Shown here piece after piece: positions 42,212 to 50,995 of a stretch of 64,000 bases of DNA. The notes under the pieces were generated by a model. That model had not been told where the DNA came from, did not search any database, and saw only the letters and a program-made list of their open reading frames with translations. Source of the stretch: Thermomonospora echinospora (GTDB lineage: Bacteria > Actinomycetota > Actinomycetes > Streptosporangiales > Streptosporangiaceae); assembly GCF_900108175.1 (NCBI RefSeq), contig NZ_FNVO01000019.1, positions 93,512-157,511 on the forward strand, read 5' to 3'. The position numbers were made by a program, and so were the translations under genes. Numbering within the stretch: position 1 is the stretch's first letter; every line of letters starts with the position of its first letter.

Positions 42212-42652
42212 GAGAAAGGGTGTAGTCCTGGCGGCGCGGACCTGAGCTTTGCTGACCTGGGCCACGCGAATCTATACAGCGCGATCTTAACGGGCGCAAC
42301 GCTGACCGGCGCGAACTTGTATTGCGTGAGCATGGACGGTGCAAACCTGGGCGAGGCGTACCTGGGCAGCGTGAACCTAAGCGACGCAAAGCTGCACAAT
42401 GCGACCTTGGAGGGCGCGGACCTGTACCGGGCGAATCTGCGCGGAGCGCATCTGCACGAGGCACTCCTGGGCGATGCCAAGCTGATCAACATGAACCTGC
42501 GCAACGCGGACCTTCGCGGAACTGGCCTGACGGAAGACAAAGCGCGGTCGATCCCCACCAGGATCAATGAGCAGCTTGACCACCCAGAATCGGCAGGCGT
42601 GGGCAAGTGGTGCTCGCTGCTGGCGGCGCCGGCGCGAACCCGACCCGCGTGA
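42212..42652 (+). pseudogene. Pentapeptide-repeat protein lacking its N-terminus
   Basis: About twelve A(D/N)LxX-type repeats ([67 protein letters not shown]) then a non-repeat C-terminus. The frame opens at 42212 right after a stop and contains no ATG or GTG before the repeats begin; the first possible start (TTG 42317) lies inside them. It is best seen as a 5'-truncated gene next to the resolvase remnant. Right-handed quadrilateral helix proteins of this kind have varied roles (for example DNA mimicry). Confidence 0.7.
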
Positions 42653-42770
42653 GGATGGCCCGTGCGGCCGGACCGGGACTGGCCCCAGGCCGCACGCCCG
42701 GCCCGGATCGTCCCGCCCGGCGGCCGTCAGGCCGCCGCTTGACGGTCCGCCAGAGCATTCCCGGCGAATC

Positions 42771-43268
42771 TCAGGCGCGCGCACGCTCTTCCCGCTGCCG
42801 GATGAGCTCCTCAACCGCGCTCGGCAGCGTCGTCTCGAAGTCGATCAGCTTCGCCCACGTTGGGGTCACGACGATCCGGACCATGCCGTCGTAGAGCGAG
42901 CGGACCCCGGCCTCCCACTCGACCCGCTGCTCGGGCGTCATCTGGTAGCTGCCGTTCATCTGCAGGTACTCGTCCGGGATGCCCTCGACGAGGTCCAGCT
43001 CGGCCCGGCCGCGGATGAGCAGGATCTTCGGCGGGTGCACCTCGGTGTCAATGGTCAGGGCGACCATCGGGTTCGCGCGCAGGGATCGAAGCTTCGGCGC
43101 GTTCGTCGAGGTGCACATGACGATCTCCGCGCCGTTCCAGGTGAACGCGATCGGGATGTTGCGCGGTGTGCCGTCCTGGGCGACATAGGCCAGGCGGGTC
43201 AGGTCGCGGGCCAGCAGTTCCTGGCTGAGCGGCCGGTTCAGAATCTCGGTGATCTCGTTCTGGTCCAT
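42771..43268 (-). CDS. Pyridoxamine 5'-phosphate oxidase-family protein
   Basis: A 165-residue split-barrel flavin/F420-binding protein: RLAYVAQDGTPRNIPIAFTW, EIVMCTSTNAPKLRSLRANP and VALTIDTEVHPPKILLIRGR follow the family order. The set includes F420H2-dependent reductases and heme-degrading relatives; the cofactor cannot be decided by eye. GGAGGAACGACC precedes ATG 43268. The gene is flanked by remnants and has no evident operon partner. Confidence 0.88.
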   Translation of the reverse strand: MDQNEITEILNRPLSQELLARDLTRLAYVAQDGTPRNIPIAFTWNGAEIVMCTSTNAPKLRSLRANPMVALTIDTEVHPPKILLIRGRAELDLVEGIPDEYLQMNGSYQMTPEQRVEWEAGVRSLYDGMVRIVVTPTWAKLIDFETTLPSAVEELIRQREERARA

Positions 43269-43651
43269 GGTCGTTCCTCCGTCGGCCGGGCGGCCCGTCG
43301 TGGCCGCTGATGTCCCTGGGACGGAGCCCGCCGGTCGTTCTCGACATCCCGAGTGCACCGATTTCGGGAAGGCCTACGCCAGCGTGACGTCCATGCCCCT
43401 CTTGGCCAGGACATCAAGGACCTCGGCGAACAGGTCGTAGGACTCGCCGTCCGGTGTCAGGGCCCGGGACAACCGTGTCAACGCCCTTCCGGCTCCAGCC
43501 GGACCATGATCGTTTAGATCTCAACCACTGGCGTGTTTACGTCATGGAGTCGAGCAGTTCCGATGAGTAGCCAAAGCTGGGGGTGAGCAAGGACGCTTCT
43601 GGCGCTTCCGTACACGAGGGCCAGGGCGGCCACCGACAGGAGGACACGTAG
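43269..43651. other. Intergenic region with a possible small remnant
   Basis: On the minus strand 43378-43464 reads LTPDGESYDLFAEVLDVLAK then RGMDVTLA and a stop, which looks like the C-terminal end of a protein I do not recognise. A short hairpin (TCCGGCT-CC-AGCCGGA) lies near 43489-43504. The last 60 bases hold the promoter and AGGAGG site of the next gene. Confidence 0.4.
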
Positions 43652-44065
43652 ATGACGACCAAGACCAAGGCCGCAGGTCAGGGCAGCGGCAAACTCCGGC
43701 GGGCCATCGCCGCCGGCGGCGCGGTGCTGGGGGCGATGACCCTGCCGGCAGTCTCTCCGCCGGCCGCGTTCGCCGACCCGAACCAGACGTGCGGCGATCG
43801 CCAGGGCGTGTGCATCAAGATCGCACGCGAGGGCACCTCGGTCGACTTCGCCCAGGCCTACCACGACGGCCGCACCGGCGACTGGGAGGGGAAGATCGAC
43901 CTGACCAGGGAGGGATTCACCACGATCCAGGGTCCCGTGGGACGGCCACCTGGACCGGCCACGCAGAACCATCGCCTGGTCTATCAGCCCGGCGCGCGGA
44001 TCTGCGCCCGCGGCTTTGAACTGCCGGGCTGGCGAGCCAAGGGCGTGGCCTGCCTCACCGTGTGA
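43652..44065 (+). CDS. Small secreted protein of unknown function
   Basis: A 137-residue protein with a signal peptide (basic start, then AIAAGGAVLGAMTLPAVSPP and AAFA/DP cleavage). The mature part has four cysteines (TCGDRQGVCIKIA, ICARGFELPGW, VACLTV), enough for two disulphides. GGAGGACACGTAG precedes ATG 43652. No family is recognised. A strong terminator follows. Confidence 0.8.
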   Translation: MTTKTKAAGQGSGKLRRAIAAGGAVLGAMTLPAVSPPAAFADPNQTCGDRQGVCIKIAREGTSVDFAQAYHDGRTGDWEGKIDLTREGFTTIQGPVGRPPGPATQNHRLVYQPGARICARGFELPGWRAKGVACLTV

Positions 44066-44093
44066 GGCCATCATCGCGACGGCTGGTCCGGGT

Positions 44094-44127
44094 GCGCTGG
44101 AGCGTACGGGGTGGTGCGCTCCAGCGC
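44094..44127 (+). terminator. Terminator after the small secreted protein gene
   Basis: Perfect 11-bp inverted repeat, GCGCTGGAGCG (44094-44104) and CGCTCCAGCGC (44117-44127), with a 12-nt loop, starting 29 bp after the stop codon. Confidence 0.7.
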
Positions 44128-44332
44128 CCTACGGGCGCGGCGGGCCGATGATCGGACAGAGTGTCGGCTCTGTCCGGTGTAGCTGTTCAGTACCCCTGTC
44201 TCCGACCTGCCGGAACCCTGGCCACCATGCATACTGTTCCGATCCTCCTCACGGCCCGGAGGCGGTGATCGTCGGCTGGCCGGTGTCGGTAGGCTCGCCG
44301 GAAATCTCCCGTGGAAGGACGGCTGCCGCACT

Positions 44333-44929
44333 GTGGACCTGGGCATCATCGGGCAGGCGGCTGGGCTGTTCGCCGTCACCAACGTCGACGACATCCTCAT
44401 CCTGGCCCTGTTCTTCGCCCAGGGCGCCGGGCACCGGGGGGCGACGCGCAGCATCACGGTCGGCCAGTACCTGGGGTTCGCTGCCATTCTGGCCGTCGCC
44501 GTAGCGGCCGCGTTCGGCGCCACGTTCCTGCCCGAGGAAGCCATCCCCTACCTGGGCCTGCTGCCGCTCGTGCTCGGCATCAAGGGCGCGGTGCAGGCGT
44601 GGCGGCACCGCAACGACACCAAGGAGGACGAACAGGCCGCCGACGGCGGCCCGAAACCCTTGGAGGTGGCCGCGGTCACCTTCGCCAACGGCGGCGACAA
44701 CATCGGGGTCTACGTCCCGGTCTTCGCCACCGCGGGCGCCAGTGGCATGAGCGTCTATGTGATGGTGTTCCTGATCCTCGTCGCGGTGTGGGTCGCGGCC
44801 GGCCGGTATTTCGCCACCCGCCCCGCCATCGCCAAGGCGCTGAGCCGGTGGGGGCACATCCTGCTGCCCGTCGTGCTGATCGGCATCGGCCTGCTCATCC
44901 TCACCGAAGGCGGCGCCTTCGGCCTGTAG
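44333..44929 (+). CDS. cadD: CadD-type cadmium resistance/efflux membrane protein
   Basis: A 198-residue membrane protein of the CadD family (LysE superfamily). Conserved acidic segment TNVDDILILALFFAQG and NGGDNIGVYVPVFATAGAS sit in hydrophobic segments, and the central loop is charged (RHRNDTKEDEQAADG). Members export Cd2+ and possibly quaternary amines. GTG 44333 is chosen because the first membrane segment follows at once; the ribosome site is weak. No cadC-type regulator is adjacent. Confidence 0.88.
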   Translation: MDLGIIGQAAGLFAVTNVDDILILALFFAQGAGHRGATRSITVGQYLGFAAILAVAVAAAFGATFLPEEAIPYLGLLPLVLGIKGAVQAWRHRNDTKEDEQAADGGPKPLEVAAVTFANGGDNIGVYVPVFATAGASGMSVYVMVFLILVAVWVAAGRYFATRPAIAKALSRWGHILLPVVLIGIGLLILTEGGAFGL

Positions 44930-45129
44930 CGAGTTCGCCGGACGGCTCGTGGTGCCAATGGCCAGACCCTGAGGGGCGTCGTCGACTACTGATCGTGAGC
45001 TCAGCAGTTCCCGTACTGTAGGGCCGCCTGCCACGGAATGGGCGTTTTCACTGGGCTGAAAAGTGACTGAATCCGGCCGTCGAGGCCCCGGAGGGCTGGC
45101 CAAAGAGCGCTAGGCGCCTTGGGCGCATG

Positions 45130-45735
45130 AAGAGCGTGTCCTACGTGGTGGCTGCTCGTTGATCTTGGCGTGCCAAGCAGACAATGGAGCTGGATCGTGC
45201 CCGACGGGCTGTGCGAGGTGGTGCGGCCGCTGCTGCCGCCGCCGAACAAGCGGCCGCAGGGTGGTGGGACGGCGAACAGGCGACCACACAGGCCCGAGCC
45301 CCGTGGACCGGGGAAAGCCGGGCTCCACGCTGCACGTGGTGTCTGACCGGCACGGACTGCCCCTCGTCATCGGCCTCTCGGCCGGCAACGTCCATGACAG
45401 TCACGGGCTAAAGCCGATGGCCATCGTCCTCCACATGAGACAGCGCTCTTGGGAAGGACACGCTGGACAGGCCGTCAAGCTTCATGCCGATCAGGCCTAC
45501 GACATCCCTGAGCTGCGGCGATGGCTGGCGCGACAGCGGATCGAACCCCGGATCGCCCGCAAGGGCATCGAGCCCGACGACCGCTTGGGACGGTATCGCT
45601 GGGTGATCGGGCGGACCATCGCCTGACCGTCCGCCACGAACGCGATCCCCGCAACTCCCTGGCCTTTCTCGGCCTCGCCGCCGCCATCACCTGCTACAAG
45701 CGGCTCAGCAAAGCCACCACGTAGGACACGCTCTT
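45130..45735. mobile_element. Degenerate IS5-family element, about 606 bp
   Basis: Perfect 24-bp terminal inverted repeats, beginning AAGAGCGTGTCCTACG at 45130-45153 and mirrored at 45712-45735. The interior holds a transposase that lost about two thirds of its length. No clear target duplication is visible at the ends as drawn. Complete ends on a short, non-coding body make it a MITE-like derivative. Confidence 0.82.
45188..45724 (+). pseudogene. IS5-type transposase, deleted and frameshifted
   Basis: Three pieces in different frames: the N-terminus (SWIVPDGLCEVVRPLLPPPN at 45188-45277), the catalytic middle (STLHVVSDRHGLPLVIGLSA, KLHADQAYDIPELRRWLARQ) ending at a stop at 45626, and the C-terminus (RNSLAFLGLAAAITCYKRL) to 45724. 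The first catalytic Asp region and much of the DDE domain are deleted between the first two pieces. No active transposase can be made. Confidence 0.8.
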
Positions 45736-45775
45736 ATACGAGCCGAGTCACGTGACCGCCTTGAGAACGAAAAGC

Positions 45776-46981
45776 TCAAACCAAACCCCTCTCAGGGCGT
45801 CCTTGCTGATCGCGGGCAGGAACGACACGAACAGCGCGTCGTTCCCGGCCTTCGCCAGGCGAGGCCGGCCGACCGGCGGCGGGGTAGTCGACGTATCCGC
45901 GGACGCCGCCCGTGTAGTAGGTCGCGCGGTCCGGTTTCGCCAGGGGGATGCCCTCGCGCAGGCGCTCGACCAGGTCCGGGTTGCTGATGAAGGGCCGGCC
46001 GAAAGCAGCGAGGTCGATGGTGCCCTCCCCTATCAGGCGCGTGGCCTTCTCCAGGCTCTGGCGTCCGGCGAGGACGAGGGCCGTGTCGCCCAGGACGGGC
46101 CGCCATTCCCGCAGGAACGCGGAGAGCTCCTCGCCCGCGGCCCTGCCGATCTCGGAGCGGTGGTCACTGTTGTCGCTCACATGGATGTAGGCGATGCCGC
46201 GGGAGGCCAGCTCATCCCCCAGTGCGCGATAGGTCTCGTCGGTCTTGTCGTCGGCCGGCATGAAGTTGATGGTGCTGTAAGGCGAGAGCCGGATGCCCAC
46301 GCGGTGGGCGCCGATGCGGTCGGCGACGGCATCCACCACCTCCAAGGTGAAGCGGATGCGGTCGGCGACCGTAGTGGCCCCGTACCGGTCCATCCTGTCG
46401 TTGACCCGGGAGTTCAGGAACTGTTCGAACAGGTACCCGTTGGCTGCCTGCAGTTCGATGCCGTGGAAGCCCGCCGCATCGGCGTTGGCCGCCGCGGCGG
46501 CGAAGTCCGCAACGACCCGGGCCACCTCGTCGGCGCCGAGGGCCCGGGGAGGGGTCGCGGGCAGCATGCCGGTACTGCCGTCCGGCCGGTAGGCGAAGGC
46601 CACGGTTCCGACGGCGTTCGCCGTCGAGCTCACCGGAACCTTCCCGTTCTCCTGCAGCGACACGTGCGAAGCCCACCCCACGTGCCACAGCTGCGCGAAC
46701 ATGCGCCCCTTCTGGGCGCGTACCGCGTCGGTGACACTCCGCCACCCGGCGACCTGCTCGTCGGTGTAGAGACCCGGCGTGAAGGCATAGCCGGTTCCCT
46801 CCTTGGAGACGGGGGACCCCTCCGACACGATCAGGCCTGCATCCGCCCTCTGCGCGTAGTAGCGGGTCGTCATGTCGTCGGGCACCCCCGTCAGCGCTCT
46901 GGCTCGGGTCATCGGTGCCATCACCACGCGGTTGGGAAGACACAGGCCGCGCAAGTCGAACCCGTCAAAAAGGCTGGTCAC
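45776..46981 (-). CDS. Old yellow enzyme-type NAD(P)H:flavin oxidoreductase
   Basis: FMN-dependent ene-reductase, TIM barrel, 401 residues. Family segments are LPNRVVMAPMTRARAL, GLIVSEGSPVSKEGTGY, AQLWHVGWASH, and FEQFLNSRVNDRMDRYG; the FMN phosphate-binding end is AAFGRPFISNPDLVERL. The substrate-binding pair, usually His-x-x-Asn/His, reads Gln178-x-x-Asn181 (IELQAANGYL). After YTGGVRGYVDYP, where family members normally end, an extra tail of about 30 Arg/Gly-rich residues runs to a stop 41 bp from the IS remnant, so the native stop was probably lost. GTG 46981 follows AAGGATC. Confidence 0.88.
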   Translation of the reverse strand: MTSLFDGFDLRGLCLPNRVVMAPMTRARALTGVPDDMTTRYYAQRADAGLIVSEGSPVSKEGTGYAFTPGLYTDEQVAGWRSVTDAVRAQKGRMFAQLWHVGWASHVSLQENGKVPVSSTANAVGTVAFAYRPDGSTGMLPATPPRALGADEVARVVADFAAAAANADAAGFHGIELQAANGYLFEQFLNSRVNDRMDRYGATTVADRIRFTLEVVDAVADRIGAHRVGIRLSPYSTINFMPADDKTDETYRALGDELASRGIAYIHVSDNSDHRSEIGRAAGEELSAFLREWRPVLGDTALVLAGRQSLEKATRLIGEGTIDLAAFGRPFISNPDLVERLREGIPLAKPDRATYYTGGVRGYVDYPAAGRPASPGEGRERRAVRVVPARDQQGRPERGLV

Positions 46982-47140
46982 GGAAGATCCTTTCAGAACT
47001 CAATGCAATCGACCTGTGCCGGTATCTGTGAGCCTCCCGCACGCGATCACGTCGCCGCCCCGAAGCCCGTCACGCACCGCCTCGCCGTCCGCGGAGGCGG
47101 TGGGCGATGTGCGTCCGGTGGAAGAGTGTCGGGCGGCAGG

Positions 47141-48343
47141 TCAGACGGTGCCCGCAGCTTCCAGTCTCGCCAGGTCGGCGGGGGTAAGGCCGAGGAGGCC
47201 GGTGTAGACCTCGGCGTTGTGCTGGCCGAGGAGAGGGCCCAGGGAGTGGACCGTGCCGGGGGTGTCCGACAGTTTGGGAAAGACGTTCTGCATCGGGAAG
47301 TCGCCGAACTCGGGGTGAGCGAGGCGGATGATGGCTTCGCGGGCTTTGAAGTGCGGGTCGGCGAGCATGTCCTTGGCGCGGTAGGTCAGGCCCGCGGGGA
47401 TGCCGTTCTCGTGCAGCAGTTCCAGCAGCGGTTCGGACTCGTATGTGGCGGTCCACTGGGCGATGAGGTCGTCGAGTTCCTCGGCGTTGGCGCCACGGGC
47501 GCCGTGGGTGGCGTAGCGGGGGTCGTCGGCCAGTTCGGGACGGCCCATGATCTCGGCGAGGCGGGTCCAGACGGTGTCACGGTTGGCGGCGATGAGGACG
47601 GGGCCGTCCTTGGTGGGGTAGACGTTGCTGGGTGCGACGTTGGGCAGGACGGAGCCGGTGCGTTCGCGCTGGTATCCGGCCAGTTCCCATTCGGGGACGA
47701 GGGATTCCATGAGCGCGAAGACGGCTTCGTAGAGGGCGGAGTCGACGATCTGGCCCTTGCCGGTGCGCTGCCGGGCGTGCAGGGCGACCAGGGTGCCCAG
47801 GGCGGCGAAGGTGCCGGCGAGTTCGTCGCCCAGGGAGATCCCGGCGCGGGCGGGCGGGTTGCCGGGGTCGCCGGTGACGTAGCGGATGCCGCCCATGGCC
47901 TCGCCGATGGAGCCGAAGCCGGCGCGCGGCGCGTACGGGCCGTCCTGCCCGTAGCCGGTGACCCGGGTGATGATGAGGCCGGGGTTGGTCTCCCACAGGG
48001 TCTCGGGCGCCAGGCCCCAGCGCTCCAGGGTGCCGGGCCGGAAGTTCTCGATCAGCACGTCGGCCTCGGTGATGAGGCGGCGGGCGAGGTCCTGGCCCTG
48101 GGGCGTGCGCAGGTTGAGGGTGATCGATTTCTTGTTGCGGGCCAGGATCGGCCACCACAGGGACTGGCCGTGTGGTTTCTCCCTGCCCCATTCGCGCATG
48201 GGGTCGCCGGCGCCGGGCGGCTCGATCTTGATGACCTCGGCGCCGAAGTCGCCGAGCAACTGGCCGCAGAACGGGCCGGCGAGCAACTGACCCATCTCGA
48301 CGACCCGCAGGTCGCCCAGGGCGCGGGGGGAGTCGCTGGTCAC
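47141..48343 (-). CDS. CaiB/BaiF-family (class III) CoA-transferase
   Basis: Moves CoA between acyl groups. The 400-residue product shows the family opening LGDLRVVEMGQLLAGPFCGQ and LLGDFGAEVIKIEPPGAGDP, then KKSITLNLRTPQGQDLARRL and ENFRPGTLERWGL. The catalytic Asp lies in GISLGDELAGTFAAL, and SALYEAVFALME follows. GTG 48343 overlaps the GntR stop (GTGA), so regulator and enzyme are coupled. With the HMG-CoA lyase remnant opposite, the original pathway likely handled branched acyl-CoAs. Confidence 0.92.
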   Translation of the reverse strand: MTSDSPRALGDLRVVEMGQLLAGPFCGQLLGDFGAEVIKIEPPGAGDPMREWGREKPHGQSLWWPILARNKKSITLNLRTPQGQDLARRLITEADVLIENFRPGTLERWGLAPETLWETNPGLIITRVTGYGQDGPYAPRAGFGSIGEAMGGIRYVTGDPGNPPARAGISLGDELAGTFAALGTLVALHARQRTGKGQIVDSALYEAVFALMESLVPEWELAGYQRERTGSVLPNVAPSNVYPTKDGPVLIAANRDTVWTRLAEIMGRPELADDPRYATHGARGANAEELDDLIAQWTATYESEPLLELLHENGIPAGLTYRAKDMLADPHFKAREAIIRLAHPEFGDFPMQNVFPKLSDTPGTVHSLGPLLGQHNAEVYTGLLGLTPADLARLEAAGTV

Positions 48344-48981
48344 TGGTCCTCCTTGAGGTTGGCCGCGGCCGCGCGCAGATGGGAGCGCATGACTGAGGCG
48401 GCCCATTCGGGGTCTCTGGCGGCGATCGCGTCGACGACTTCGCGGTGGTGCGCCATGCTCCGCGCCATCGTCTCGGCGTCGTAGCGGTGGAAGGTTCCGA
48501 GGATGAGGGGTGCGTGCATGACGGACGTCAGCATGGCCGGGAGCCTCTGGTTGCCGGAGGCGTCGATGAGGGCGGCGTGGAAGCGCGAGTTGAGCTGGGC
48601 GAGGCGGGCCAGCTCGCGCTCCGCCGCGGCCCGTTCCATCGCCGCGCACAGGCCGCGCAGCTCGATGAGGACGGGCTCCTCCAGGCCGATCCGGGCGGCG
48701 CGGGCCGCCGCGTACGGCTCCAGCAGTGTGCGCAGCTCGAAGATCTCCTCCAGGTCGGCGGCCGTCCACAGGACGACCCGGGCGCCGCGGTGCGGCAGCA
48801 CCTCGACCAGGCCGTCCGCACCGAGCCGCTGCAGCGCCTCCCGGACGGGCGTGCGCGAGAGCCCGAGCATCTCGGCGAGCTCGGCCTCCCCCAGGCGGGT
48901 GCCGGGCGCGGCCTCCCCGGAGAGGATCATCTGGCGCACCGCCTCGTAGGCGGTGTCAGTGGCGCGCTGACCAGCGGGCAT
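48340..48981 (-). CDS. GntR-family (FadR/FCD) transcriptional regulator
   Basis: A 213-residue regulator. N-terminal winged helix-turn-helix (YEAVRQMILSGEAAPGTRLG, ELAEMLGLSRTPVREALQRL) and an FCD effector domain with metal-binding type residues (FHAALIDASGN, HHREVVDAIAARD, MRSHLRAAA). Its likely operators TTGCATACAA are 18 bp upstream and again 81 bp upstream, the second touching the divergent HMG-CoA lyase remnant. Further sites lie at 57.5 kb in front of the SMP-30 gene. It probably represses the CoA-transferase operon; its effector is unknown. Confidence 0.92.
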   Translation of the reverse strand: MPAGQRATDTAYEAVRQMILSGEAAPGTRLGEAELAEMLGLSRTPVREALQRLGADGLVEVLPHRGARVVLWTAADLEEIFELRTLLEPYAAARAARIGLEEPVLIELRGLCAAMERAAAERELARLAQLNSRFHAALIDASGNQRLPAMLTSVMHAPLILGTFHRYDAETMARSMAHHREVVDAIAARDPEWAASVMRSHLRAAAANLKEDQ

Positions 48982-48999
48982 CGACCCTCCTCAGTTCCA

Positions 49000-49072
49000 T
49001 TGCATACAACGTAGGGGAACTACCGGAAATAAACCAGCAAACTTGCGGAGATAAGAGACACATTGCATACAA
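49000..49072. promoter_or_regulatory. Paired GntR-type operators
   Basis: Two identical copies of TTGCATACAA at 49000-49009 and 49063-49072, close to the canonical FCD-type site TTGTATACAA, in the gap between gntR and the HMG-CoA lyase remnant. The second ends two bases before the remnant's GTG at 49075, so the transcript was probably leaderless. Confidence 0.75.
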
Positions 49073-49074
49073 CA

Positions 49075-49562
49075 GTGCTGGAAGTCGACCCGCGTGACGG
49101 ACTCCAGAACGAAGAACGCGCGCTCTCACCCGAGGACAGGATCGCCCTCATCACCCGCTGCGTCGAAGCTGGGGCGCGCAGGATCGAGGCCGTGTCCTTC
49201 GTCAACCCCAAGCGGGTCCCGCAGATGGCGGGCGCCGAGGAGGTCATGGCGGGGTCCCCCGCCGGGAGGGCGTCTCCTACAGCGGCCTTGTGCTCAACCG
49301 GCGCGGCCTGGACCAGGCGCTGGAGGCCGGGGTGGACGAGGGCGCCGCCGTTCTGGACACCAGCACCGGCGGTTTCGGCCGCTGCCCGTTCGCCCTCGCC
49401 GCCACCGGCAACATCGCCACCGAGGATCTGCTGTACATGCTGCACAGGAGCGGCATCGAGACGGGCCTCGACCTGGAGGCCGTCGCCGCCACCGGCATTT
49501 GGCTCGGTGAGCTCCTCGACGAACCCGCCCCCGCCCTCCTCGGCCGCGCCGGCCCCTTCTGA
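49075..49562 (+). pseudogene. Hydroxymethylglutaryl-CoA lyase, internal deletion and frameshift
   Basis: VLEVDPRDGLQNEERALSPE and CVEAGARRIEAVSFVNPKRV are the N-terminal part with the catalytic R-D-G-L-Q-N motif. Near 49258 the frame shifts, continuing as GVSYSGLVLNRRGLDQALEA, and then jumps directly to GAAVLDTSTGGFGRCPFALA and TGNIATEDLLYMLHRSGIET, the C-terminal part with the catalytic Cys. About 130 central residues of the TIM barrel are missing. It is a clear pseudogene. Confidence 0.88.
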
Positions 49563-49642
49563 CCTCGAAGAGAAGACGCCCGCGCCGCCCGGAGGGGGCA
49601 ACGCGGGCGTCTCACCCGTTCAGGAGAGAAGAGGAAATCCGA

Positions 49643-50995
49643 TCAAGCGGGCTGGGAAAGGTGGCGGGGGTTGGCGACGACGAGCTTGTCGACGACGGAG
49701 GCGCGGACGGCGCAGACCACCTCGTCCATGCGGTCGTCGAACCTGCCGTTGCGGATCCCGAGCGCGAGGTCGGCGTCGGTCGCGCAGCCCAGGGCGCGCA
49801 GCCGTTCGCGCTGGGCCACCCAGTGCAGATCTCCCAGCAGCAACTCCCGCCGGGCGATGCGCAGGGCCGAGACCGCGACCCTGTTGTGGAAGCGCAGCCG
49901 CTCGTCACCCGGCTCGGCGGACGCGAGGTAGGCGCTGACGGCGTCGATGAGCGAGGAGGCTCCCGGCCGGTCGTGCGGGCCGGGCACGGCGGCGGGGCCG
50001 GATCCGTCCAGCCCCTTCAAGGGGTCGGCGACCGCGACGGGCTCCGTCAGCCCGAGGGACAGCAGCAAGTCGTGCTCCTGCTCGCAGACCCTCCGCCCCA
50101 GGACGGCGAACTCCACCGAGGCGTCAGAGCCGCTCAGGTACCGCTCGGCCTGGTTGCGGCACAAGACCGTCCAGCGGAGCGTCCCGTACACCTCCCACCA
50201 GTGCAGTTCCTCCTCGGACGGGGGCGTACCCCCGGCCTCGGCGTATCCGGCCAGCAGGTCGGCGCGCGGGCCGAAGCCGCCGACGGGTTCGGGCGAGCCG
50301 AACCGCCACGCCTTCACACACAGCCAGCCCAGGTCCTCCCACGGGTCGCCGACGTGGGCCAGTTCCCAGTCGAGGACCCCGCGGACACCCCTCTCGTCGA
50401 CCATGAGGTTGCCGTTGCGGAAGTCGCCGTGCACGACCGTGCGCCCTCCGGACGCGTCCGGGCGGTTGCGCTCCAGCCACCGCAGCGCCAGTTCCACCGC
50501 CGGGCGGGGTTCGGCGAATGACTCGTAGAGCGCGGCGAGTTCCTCCAGGGGATCGCCATCCGGCAGGCCGGGCACGGCGTCCGGCCGCAGCGCGTGCAGC
50601 CGGGCGAGGATCCCGCCCAGCTCCCGGGCCAGCGCGGGGCGCACCGCCGCGAACCGCTCGTCGCGCAGCAGCCGCCGCGGGATCGTCTCCCCCGCCAGCC
50701 GCTCCATGATCAGGTATGGGGTGCCGCGCAGCGCGTCCCCGTGGTCGACGAGCGCGGGCACCGGCACCCCGGCGGCGGCCGCCGCCATGAGCAACCCGGC
50801 CTCGCGGGCCATGGCCGGAGCGTCGGGCCTGCCGGGCGGGTCCAGGCGCAGGATCAGCGGCCGCCCATCCGCCTCGAACGCCCAGGTCTCCCGGCTCGCC
50901 CCGCCCGAGAGCCGCTTCAGGCCGCCGACCGCGACCGGCCGGCCCGCCAAGACCTCCAGGCGGGACGCGAGCTCCTCCGCCGGCCCGCCGCTCAT
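49643..50995 (-). CDS. Aminoglycoside phosphotransferase-like (ACAD10/11-type) kinase
   Basis: A 450-residue protein-kinase-like fold enzyme. Family motifs are LSGGASRETWAFEADGRPLI, the Brenner-type HGDFRNGNLMVD catalytic loop and LDWELAHVGDPWEDLGWL with the Mg-binding Asp. Members near acyl-CoA dehydrogenase genes phosphorylate hydroxyacyl-CoAs prior to elimination, and this context (acyl-CoA ligase and dehydrogenase 1.2 kb away) suits that. A C-terminal helical extension of about 90 residues (RLRFHNRVAVSALRIARREL) follows. ATG 50995 overlaps the stop of the NTF2-like gene (ATGA). Confidence 0.88.
   Translation of the reverse strand: MSGGPAEELASRLEVLAGRPVAVGGLKRLSGGASRETWAFEADGRPLILRLDPPGRPDAPAMAREAGLLMAAAAAGVPVPALVDHGDALRGTPYLIMERLAGETIPRRLLRDERFAAVRPALARELGGILARLHALRPDAVPGLPDGDPLEELAALYESFAEPRPAVELALRWLERNRPDASGGRTVVHGDFRNGNLMVDERGVRGVLDWELAHVGDPWEDLGWLCVKAWRFGSPEPVGGFGPRADLLAGYAEAGGTPPSEEELHWWEVYGTLRWTVLCRNQAERYLSGSDASVEFAVLGRRVCEQEHDLLLSLGLTEPVAVADPLKGLDGSGPAAVPGPHDRPGASSLIDAVSAYLASAEPGDERLRFHNRVAVSALRIARRELLLGDLHWVAQRERLRALGCATDADLALGIRNGRFDDRMDEVVCAVRASVVDKLVVANPRHLSQPA

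Noticed and set aside
45752..48484. 910-codon plus-strand frame across the old yellow enzyme and CoA-transferase genes
   Set aside because: Both minus-strand genes show complete family motifs; this is an antisense open frame.
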